A stretch of 64,000 nt of DNA from Nectonema munidae (taxonomy: Eukaryota; Nematomorpha; Nectonematoida; Nectonematidae): contig JAUIRK010000109.1 in assembly GCA_030549495.1 (NCBI GenBank), positions 255,353 through 319,352 of the forward strand. Direction: 5' to 3'. Below are positions 56,270 to 64,000 of the stretch, piece after piece (position 1 is the stretch's first letter; every line of letters begins with the position of its first letter). The position numbers and the translations under genes are program-made. The notes below the pieces were generated by a model. It ran no database searches. It had not been told where the DNA came from and saw only the letters and a program-made list of their open reading frames with translations.

Positions 56270-57000
56270 GAATAATTCATACTTCGACCCTGAATTCTGA
56301 CTCTATTGTTCTTTTTTTACATTTAACGAGTGCGTTTGATACTATTTCCTTACGTCTTCTCTGTGAAAAACTTGCTTGTTATAAAATTAGAATTATTCAA
56401 TAAACCTGATTTTATCCTTTTTGACATAAAGAAAGTCCTATCTTTAAATCAATAAAAAGAATTCGTCTATTGAGGAAAACATTAATCTAGATGTTCTTAA
56501 AGAATCTCTATTGTTTATAATTTATCTATATGGTATTTTGGATTGGATTTAAAAGCCTGCGCATATGCAGATAATGTGTCACTTTTTTTCTGAGTGACTG
56601 ATATGACTGATTTTGAAATAGAAAGTTGTTTATCTAGTATTATAAAACGAATGAAGTAAAATAATCTTCATATTAATCTTGCGAAGAACCAAGCAATATA
56701 ATTTTCCTTCAAATTCTTGCAATAAGAAAATATGCATAAACTTGACGGATGTCATACAAAGTTAGAATTTTTAAACTATTTTATTAAATTTTTTGGGTAT
56801 AATTTTAGATGAAAAACTTTAATGGGACCCCCATATTTCAAAAAGTGAAGTGTCATAATTACAATTTTGGGTGGAGCCAATTATATCATTTTTAGTAAAA
56901 AATTCTGGAATGCTTTTAATAATAAAACAGGGTCTGTACTGTTTACGTTGAATTATATCAAAAGAGTTTTTCAATAAATTGGATATCGTAGTCACATTTT
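56270..57000 (+). pseudogene. LINE reverse transcriptase relic
   Basis: Across frames the reading gives LTSAFDTISLRLLCEKLACY (56322-56390; RT motif A 'D.SSAFDTV.h.LL..KL'), LKACAYADNVSLFF (56555-56595; the YADD box with Asn for the last Asp), INLAKNQA and KFFGYNF followed by HF.K-like sequence (the 'KFLG..LD..L.W..Hi' thumb). The order is right for a jockey/CR1-type LINE. Many stops and shifts show it is old. Neither end was found. Confidence 0.7.
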
Positions 57001-57130
57001 TTTAATTTCGATATTAATGTATGCTATGCCATTTTCTAGCTTATTCATTTATATTTATAATGAATAGGACATTTTTTTAATTTCCATATTAATGTATGCT
57101 ATTGCATTTTCTAGCTTATTCATTTATATT
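56994..57130. repeat. Tandem duplication of about 62 bp
   Basis: 56994-57055 and 57069-57130 are near-identical (ACATTTTTTTAATTTC..., ending TTCATTTATATT), offset 75. It begins at the end of the LINE relic and could reflect local slippage. Confidence 0.85.
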
Positions 57131-57360
57131 GATTGTTTTTATTTGAAGTTTGTTTTCATTCGGTTTTATTGAAGTTACGATTTCTTTCTTTAGTTCTCTA
57201 AACAATCTTTACAAGTTTTTTACTTTTGTAGATGTAATTAAGAATTTTAATGCCTATTTAATTTTTAAAATGAATTATGCTCTAATATTTTATTTTTATC
57301 TTATAGCTATAATATTGATATCACATGACATTTTTAACTTGCAATTTTTATATGTTTTTC

Positions 57361-57566
57361 TATCTTTTTGTTTTGTTATTATCTTCATACATGTGAAATA
57401 TTAATATTTTTTTAGAACAGCTTTTTGCCTTTTACAATCCTGTAAGATAATTATTTCTATCTTTTCGTTTTGTTATCTTCACACATGTGAAATATTAATC
57501 TTTTTTTAATACAGCTTTTTACCTTTTACAATTCTGTAAGATAATTATTTCTATCTTTTCGTTTTA
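57361..57566. repeat. Tandem repeat, period about 95 bp, 2.1 copies
   Basis: Units begin at 57361, 57458 and 57552 with TATCTTTTYGTTTTRTTAT and include CATGTGAAATATTAAT, CAGCTTTTTRCCTTTTACAA and CTGTAAGATAATTATTTC. Confidence 0.85.
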
Positions 57567-58111
57567 TTTTATTTGCTTACTCATAGTGTGCATATTGGAG
57601 CAAGGAATTGTTATTATTATTAAGCTTTCATATCGTTTCAAACTATTTTGGATAGAAATTTCACGGCACTTGCGCATGATGAATGATTCTAGTCTGAATT
57701 CAATCTTTCATTCTCTTTTTCATCTCATCTTACATCATTATGTATTGTCATATCCAATGATCATTACATCCTATAATGCCATGATCATAAATTTTTTATA
57801 TACAACTTTTTAAAAACAACTCTTACTTATAGAAATTATTCTGAGGGTATTTTTGCTCCTGAAAACACATTACCCCTGACATGACCCAATGGTTATCTTG
57901 TAGACCATAATTTCAAAAATTAAGATTATAACTCTTGAATTGTACTGATTATTATTTGTATCAATAAATAACTTCGATGTGTTTGGATTAAATTTTTTAC
58001 ACTTTAAAATATTTTAACCTAAAGATATCCTGAATTCCTATATTTTCTATTATAATGAAAGAATATTGAAAATTAATTAAATAAACTGTTTCCTTATCTT
58101 GTAGTAGTTAA

Positions 58112-58214
58112 CCCATTTATGCCCAATTTTTCTTTTATGAATGCAGACGATAGTTTCTTCATTGTAATTAATATGAATTTTGAAAATCCTCTCCTCTTCC
58201 TGGGCATAAATTGG
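58112..58214. mobile_element. piggyBac-type MITE with TTAA target duplication
   Basis: 103 bp with inverted ends CCCATTTATGCCCA and TGGGCATAAATTGG (one mismatch), flanked on both sides by TTAA (58108-58111 and 58215-58218). TTAA plus CCC ends is the piggyBac signature. No coding capacity. Confidence 0.9.
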
Positions 58215-58260
58215 TTAAGGTAATGTAGTTTGATCTATATTATTCTGAAATGTGCTTAGA

Positions 58261-58351
58261 GTTAAAATCAACCTAATATCTTCCCTTCTATGTGCTACAT
58301 TAACTATTTATTTATGGAAATTCAAATGATGAATTATTATTTTGAAAAAAA
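58261..58351. repeat. 91-bp dispersed repeat, copy 1
   Basis: Matches 59904-59994 at about 97 % identity over 91 bases (starts GTTAAAATCAACCTAATATC). Same orientation, 1.64 kb apart. High identity implies a recent duplication or a young mobile family. Confidence 0.9.
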
Positions 58352-58762
58352 TTTCCAGTGTATTGGCTATTTGCATATAAAATTTAGGTTTTTTAAAAAA
58401 TATGTGAAAATGATGATAAAAAAAATTGGACCAACTTTCTAATTTCACAATTTTAAGTTAACCTATTTCTATAATTTTTTTAACGAATTTCTTTCCAAAA
58501 TTATACACTCTTTTATAAAAATTTCTTTACGTGTCTTATCTCCTTCAAACTGCATCGCGTTGACGTGGTGAAGGAGCTTATACAGGTATCGGTTACTAAA
58601 TGATGCAGAAATGGAAATCTTTTTACATGACACAATGGTTATCTTGTAGACCATAATTTTGAAGATTAATATTATAACCGTTGAATTGTAATGATTATTA
58701 CTTTGTATCAATAAATAACTTCGATGTTTTTGAATTCTACTTTTTTACACTTTGAAATATTA

Positions 58763-59903
58763 TTACCTAAAGTAATGCCATAGTGACGCTTATTAGTTTT
58801 TAATCTCACTGTAGCAGTCTGATAATTTTATTATTCAAGAAGTTTTTTTCTTGTTCAAGATCGGAAAATATATTACAAGAAAATCGTCACTTATGGAAAT
58901 TCATACTACTTTCATGAATGTAGAAGAGTTAGCTGTAATTTTTAATTGAAAATTATGATATTTAGGATTTTTGTGAATTGTTTTCATTAACTCCGAACAG
59001 GACTTGTAATACAAGGGGGCCTTTTATGTAAAAATCTCATCAGAAGAGAAACGTAATAATAGTCATACTTATATGATAATTCTAAGCACGCTAAAACTGT
59101 TTGAATTAAAGATTGCATTTGAAAAATGTAATAAAATTATTTCTCTCTAAATAGAAAAGGGAAGGAAATGCCTAATGCAGAATAATCATTTAATTTGATC
59201 AATTTCTCTTTTTTTGATAAAAAATTGGAGAAACTAAAGGTTAAGTGATTAATCTTTCATATTTTACACAAAAAATAGTAAAACCTAAAAAGTTTGTGTT
59301 CGAACTCAATGAAGGCAAAAAAATAAAATAAAATTTTTTAAGTGAAATTTTAATTCTAATGGTATGCTAGTTCATTTATTGTTTTTAATAATCCAATCGA
59401 TTTAATCGCTATATTTTCAAGTCATTTTTTTAGTTAGTATAATATACAATTTATTTATAATCTAAAAATGCGAAACGAGGATCGAATTTTCGAATACAGT
59501 AAATCAAGAAATTTTCTGATTAATTTATTCGCAAAAAAAATAATATGGGGAAAATTTCATGATTTAGAGTATTTAGAAATTTCAGTCAAATTATTATAAT
59601 TTCATAATATTTTTTTAATTAAAATATAAATTTAAAAACTTGTTTTTATAGTTTCGTTTTTCTATCCACAACATTTCATTTAATATGTGACTAATGAGTC
59701 ATATTTCTTTGAGGTTCCCATATAAACTTTAAATGAAATTTTCCTTCTTTAAGTTTGTTTTTTTCTAAGCCAAAACTTTGTCTAAACATTTGATAATTTA
59801 ATATCTCTAAAACTTTTCACTCAGTTTTATTTCGATAAAGTAGTCTATAATTTATTTTAACGCACCTCCCTATCGTGCTTTATACCTCTCATGTTTTTTT
59901 AAT
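58763..59903. other. No recognisable gene
   Basis: AT-rich sequence with no supported feature. Confidence 0.5.
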
Positions 59904-59994
59904 GTTAAAATCAACGTAATATCTTCCCTTCTATGTGCTACATTAACTATTTATTTCTGGAAATTCAAATGATGAATTATTATTTTGAAAAAAA
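59904..59994. repeat. 91-bp dispersed repeat, copy 2
   Basis: See copy 1 at 58261; only about three base differences. Flanking sequence differs on both sides. Confidence 0.9.
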
Positions 59995-60109
59995 TCCCCC
60001 TCTTATTAATGGACGTCATATATGCTTGGATTCACCAAAAACACAAGACTTCTAGTTTTACATATAAAAAATAATAAGTAAAAGTTTTCGGATATTTAAT
60101 AGTGGTGAG

Positions 60110-60430
60110 CAGTGCCCGCGCTACCTATATAATTTTGGGGCACGTGCTCCCCCTGTATTAATCTTTGTCCCCCCTAAAATTTTTGGTTTTGCCCCATGCA
60201 CTTTTTAAAGGAAAAATAAATAAGCAAAAATTGTACACAATAATCTTATATAAATGCTGGTGTATGTGTATGTATAATATGAGATTTCTATAGGTTTTTA
60301 TACAGAAGTACTTCATGCTTTTCAGCAAAGTAATATAGGACATAAAGTAATATAGGAAATAAATTTTTTGCAAATGTGTTTCTTTGCCCCATTTCAGCCC
60401 CCTTGAAATTTAGCTTTAGCGCGGGCACTG
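60110..60430. mobile_element. hAT MITE with perfect 8-bp target duplication
   Basis: 321 bp with 14-bp inverted ends CAGTGCCCGCGCTA and TAGCGCGGGCACTG. Both flanks carry GTGGTGAG (60102-60109 and 60431-60438). The interior has CCCC-rich subterminal blocks (GGGGCACGTGCTCCCCC; TTGCCCCATTTCAGCCCCC). No transposase. Perfect duplication and ends suggest a young insertion. Confidence 0.93.
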
Positions 60431-60779
60431 GTGGTGAGTCATTTTAATTTAGAAAAAAAATGAGAAATATGTCAAAAAATATTGTAGAATCATTATAGCA
60501 TAAACACACTTTTTTTATTTGAGAATAATCTAAAATTTTCTAGATTTGTTAATTTAAGTAATTTTATAATTAAATTTAAATATATTAAGAAAATTTTAAT
60601 GTTTTTATGTAGATAAAATTTGCGCTGAGTCTTCATAAATAAAAGGTATATAGTAAAAGGCGAGTAAATTGCTCATACATATGTACTTGAACATTCACAC
60701 AAATTTATCAAGACATCTTCATTATAACACTGTAAATATATATACTATATATGTGATTAACCTAAAGTAATCTCTTTAC

Positions 60780-60930
60780 GATCAGCACCAATAAAATCCC
60801 TCTCAACACTCAGCAAGCAAGACACTCCACGCTTTCATTTTATGTCATATATATCTGAAGAAGGTCATAGTGACCGAAATATGCTGGTATTTTGTTAAAT
60901 AAAAGATTTATTCAACGTTTTCAATTTAAT
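60780..60930 (+). repeat. Probable retroelement 3' end with hairpin
   Basis: 60853-60885 contains CTGAAGA, a GGTCA/TGACC stem and CGAAA, followed by a T-rich tract and AATAAAAGATTTATTCAACG. This arrangement (CTGAAGAAGG..CCGAAA, then AATAAA) is common at the 3' ends of non-LTR and Penelope-like elements and repeats the pattern at 5205-5265. It abuts the oppositely oriented LINE at 60939. Confidence 0.5.
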
Positions 60931-60938
60931 GTTTTTAC

Positions 60939-61293
60939 TTATATTTTATTTTTTTTGAAAATAAATTGAAATGTGATATAATGATGATCCGAAGCTGATG
61001 GTTGGTCGGAGATTTCCCAATTTGAGATGAGGTTGTATGTATTTGTTGACACATGGGTAATATCGATATGTGAGGAGATGATGTTGTTTACAATTTTAAA
61101 ATAGGTTGGATTCTTAGTGGTGTCGCATAAGTGTAGATTGTGTGATGTAAAGAGTCGAGTATGCATTTGTAAGAGAAGTCAGGGGAGAATTATAGGTGTA
61201 TGGTTCGTTAAAGAGATAAAATGACATAGAAAGAGTTAAGTTTGCCCAACTTAACGATGAGTGGTTAAGATTTATATGCAGAAAGTTTAGCAT
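60939..61293 (-). pseudogene. LINE ORF2 start: endonuclease, internally deleted
   Basis: Begins MLNFLHINLNHSSLSWANLT then LFNEPYTYN, the N-terminal strand and Glu loop of the APE endonuclease (family 'LQINLN.s..A...l....ISEPY'). After a frame change, HNLHLCDTTKNPTYFK, SSHIDITHVSTNTYN, then ISNWEISDQPSASDHHYITF (60960-61130) matches its C-terminal end, with the SDH catalytic His. About 100 residues between them are missing. Confidence 0.8.
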
Positions 61294-62365
61294 AAGTATT
61301 TGTTTATGGTTTGAATATGAAGGTCGTGCAAGTTTTTAATGTGTTGGGCGCGAAAAGGGCAAGCTTCGAATGTAGAAAGATTATTTTGATGGCAATTAGA
61401 GCATTCAATTTTAGTGGGGTCATTGACAAAGATGCATGCGGAGATGGAATGTCCTCTGTTGCCGCAATGGTTGCAATGTGATGACGTTGCTTTACATTTT
61501 GATATTGGATGGTTATATTTAAGACAGTTGTTGCATTGAGTAAGGCGAGGCTTAAAGAGCTTAGGTTGAAGAATGGTGTGATTGAGGATTATTTTTGGGT
61601 TTTCGCAGAGGTGTTTGAAGAGTGTGGTAGTTGTTGTTTGGAAAAGGATTGTGTAGGAGTAAAGGCCTTTTTACCTAGCTGGCTGATAGATGTTAGTGAA
61701 CCAAAGTTTTTTAGGTAGCAGTTTACGTCAGAGAAATGGGTGACTATGTCCTTGGTTGGGATATGTATGTGGATTCCTGAAAGGATAAATTTCGGGATTG
61801 TAGGTGGGAGGTTTTTGGCTGTAATGCCGTTGTTTTTGAGAGAGTTGATTGCGGTATCTTTTTGAATAGTGTTTTCAAATTGAAAATAAAGTGATCCTTG
61901 AGGAGAGGTTGTTGTTTTTTTAATGTTTATTGGAAATTTATTAGTTTCCATGTTTTTAATGATGGTTTTTTTAAAATCAGACTTCTCGCCTCTATTTTCA
62001 GGGGGACTGGGGGGAGATATAATTATTGATAGATTTGGGTCTAAGGATTTTTTGGTTTGGGGAAGTGTTGAGGTAAGGATGGGTTCGGTTGTGTTTGTGG
62101 TTTGGGTTGTGATGGTAGTTGGGTGTTTTTGCTGAGAGTGTGGGAGTATGATGATGGGGGGATTTGAGGCTTGTGTGGTTAGTTGTTCTATTTTAGTAGA
62201 GTGTGCTAACAAAACGGATGATTTTAGTTTGTGAATGTTGACTAGGTGCTCAGCGGGAGGGGTAATATCTGAAATAAATTTGTCGATGAGTTCTGAAATT
62301 ATCCTTGACGATGTTGGTGTTGTTGTGGTGTTATCTGGTCTAGAGCCTTTGGTTTGAGATGACAT
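61287..62365 (-). pseudogene. LINE ORF1 (gag-like, zinc knuckles)
   Basis: The first frame (62365-61589) is a Ser/Thr/Pro-rich N-terminus, then an RNA-binding-like core (GSLYFQFENTIQKDTAINSL, KFILSGIHIHIPTKDIVTHF). A shift near 61670 moves to the frame ILNHTILQPKLFKPRLTQ, then CNNCLKYNHPISKC and CNHCGNRGHSISAC (two CCHC zinc knuckles, 61440-61535) and IECSNCHQNNLSTFEAC, ending KYLC and TAA. Composition is strikingly C-rich on the minus strand, unlike the rest of the window. One frameshift breaks it. Confidence 0.82.
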
Positions 62366-62640
62366 GAGAAGGGGGTTGTGAGATTAGCTCGTAATGAAAA
62401 TGACTATGGTAAATTTATGGTGCTGTAATTGAGGTTTAATATTTGATGAAGCGAAAATTTTATGATGAAAATAAAATAAAATAGAATGATCAAAAATTAT
62501 TGCGACAGGATAGGGATTTTTAATAAAATTTGTCTTGTTATGAATGGAGTGACGAAAAAATGTTGGAATCCAATATAAAAAATATATTGAAAAGAATAAT
62601 CTTGAATAGATTGATAAATAATTTAAAAAACATGTCAATA

Positions 62641-64000
62641 AAAAAACAAGAAAAAAGTGATTTTATCAAATTAAAAAAAATCTACTTGAAAATTTATGAT
62701 TAAACTTTTAGAAAATCTTATTTATTATGGTTTAAATTTATTTCCAAAATTTTTTAAAGAAAACTATATTTTTCAAGTAGTTGGCACAGATTAGTTACTC
62801 ACTAAGTAAGACCTTGATTTTTTAATCTTGATATTTTAATTTCCCGACAGTAAATTTTTGGCTTTTTTCAGGCTCTCTTTATTTCTCTGATTTTTTGTGA
62901 GCTTGATTGAAACGATCTTTACATCATTCAAAATAGTTGTTGTTTTATCTTTAACTTCTTTAAAGTTTAGATTATTTGAGTTTAGGTAAATGATTTATTT
63001 TTTCGGAGAATGGGGGTTCAGGAGTTACTTTAATATGATTTATTAAAGCTTGTTTTCATAAGGACTTCACCTTGTTGAATAAACTGAACTTTTAAAGTGT
63101 TTATCAATTCATAAAGGTTAGAAACATTTGGATGATCCTTTTCACGGCCAAATATGCAGTGCCATTTACGTCCTGGAGAATTATGTTTATCTAAAATTAT
63201 AAGAAGAGACCCACCGAAATTTTTGGAATTGTAGCACAGACACTAAGATTTACATTTTATTTGACGATTGGCCGACTTAAAACAAATTTTCATATTTATA
63301 GGCTGATATTAAGTCTAATAATGACATCAAAACGTTGTAGATACTGAATAGAAGCTCTTTTTCGACAAATATTATATAAAATACAGTAAATCTAGATATT
63401 AGTTTAAATAATGTCAACATTGTATATAGATTAAAATCTTTTTTTTATAAAGAATTTTAAAATAAAAAAAAAACTTCCATTATATTTTAATTTTTGTGTA
63501 TACGTTTTGGTCTCAAACAATACAAAAAAGATGCATTCATAAATATAATTATATTTTCAAATGTAGGATAGTATTTAGGTAATGAATTAAAGAAAAAAGA
63601 AAATAAAAAACTTAGGAAGAATTAATTTAGTTAGTTGGTCACTTAATTAGAGAGAGAGAGAATTTTATTATAAAAAAAGAGAGTTCACAAAAATAATAAA
63701 GTGGAGCAAACAATGTGTATATATGTTAATATTTATAATATATATCCACATGAAGAATATATCATCTTTTTCAAGATTATCATTATAGGAAAAATCAATA
63801 GCCAAATATGGCCGTGAATTAGATTTTTTCACTAATTTTAAATTAAATAGTTTGATAAATATATATTAATTAGTTCATTATTTTGATTGTTATCTGTTTT
63901 TTTATAAGCTTTATGTCGTCACATTTAGAGTCCTGTAAGAAAAATAAATCTATATTATAAGAACATATTTGAATGAAATAGAATAATTTTTCTTAGAATA
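62641..64000. other. No recognisable gene
   Basis: AT-rich sequence; a short (AG)n run at 63650-63661. No supported coding region or element. Confidence 0.5.

Larger units (their letters stand above)
57879..58762. repeat. Direct repeat pair of about 135 bp
   Basis: 57879-58015 and 58625-58762 share CAATGGTTATCTTGTAGACC, CATAATTT, GAATTGTA.TGATTATTA, TATCAATAAATAACTTCGAT and the TTTTTTACACTTTRAAATAT end, about 80-85 % identity. The pair brackets the TTAA MITE and the first copy of the 91-bp repeat. Confidence 0.8.
60939..62640 (-). mobile_element. Non-LTR LINE, 5' part only (ORF1 and endonuclease)
   Basis: Jockey/R1-like LINE read on the minus strand: 5' UTR candidate (62366-62640), ORF1 (62365-61287) and start of ORF2 (61293-60939). 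Reverse transcriptase is absent and the endonuclease has lost its middle, so the copy was internally deleted and 3'-truncated. ORF1 stop and ORF2 start overlap as ATGCTAA (61287-61293), the arrangement used for termination-reinitiation in such elements. Confidence 0.8.

Noticed and set aside
61509-62135. Plus-strand frames over the LINE
   Set aside because: Antisense of LINE ORF1, produced by its biased composition.
60780-62640. Twin-priming inversion joining the + strand 3' end with the - strand LINE
   Set aside because: In twin priming the inverted 5' part lies upstream of the direct 3' part; here the order is the reverse.

Overview
The window is AT-rich (roughly 70 %) eukaryotic DNA with short GT-AG introns, long AT introns and heavy transposon load. 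The host proteins and the mobile families (piggyBac, several hAT lineages, Tigger/pogo, Helitron, non-LTR LINE) point to an invertebrate animal, most likely an arthropod; a parasitic copepod such as a caligid louse is my guess from composition and TE spectrum, not something the sequence proves. No bacterial, viral or CRISPR feature was seen. Two conserved host genes anchor the window. (1) A TAO kinase (TAOK1/2/3 family, MAP3K/Ste20-like) on the + strand, 19099-37910. I could assemble 14 exons whose phases all agree, giving about 983 residues, close to human TAOK1 (1001): the kinase domain is in exons 1-4, an acidic/serine-rich linker in exons 5-6, a long coiled coil in exons 7-13 and a conserved end in exon 14. 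(2) STK11/LKB1 on the - strand, start codon at 55624, with exons at 55347-55624, 47843-47926, 46825-46917, 46626-46758, 46435-46571 and, after one exon I could not find, 42778-42968. The genes are convergent (tail to tail). In animals both TAO (as MARKK) and LKB1 act upstream of MARK/PAR-1 and AMPK-type kinases, so two activators of one kinase branch are neighbours here. Layout: 1-19 kb is gene-poor, with hAT MITEs, a fold-back element, a degenerate minisatellite, transposase scraps and one short unknown host gene end (4117-4498). 19-38 kb is the TAO gene; its introns hold a nearly whole piggyBac (intron 1), ZBED-type hAT scraps (introns 4 and 11), a Tigger transposase relic and cryptic exons (intron 13). 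38-43 kb holds Helitron, hAT and piggyBac scraps and the 3' part of LKB1. 43-56 kb is LKB1, whose 7.4 kb first intron is a nest of piggyBac, hAT and MITEs. 56-64 kb is LINE remnants (a degraded reverse transcriptase and a 5' ORF1/endonuclease copy), a hAT MITE, a TTAA-flanked MITE and local duplications. The most interesting points are the LKB1/TAO neighbourhood, TAO intron 13 and 12 carrying exon-like pieces (an alternative 3' exon candidate and copies of part of exon 13), the layered transposon nest in LKB1 intron 1, and a fold-back element with a hammerhead-like core that recurs 55 kb away.
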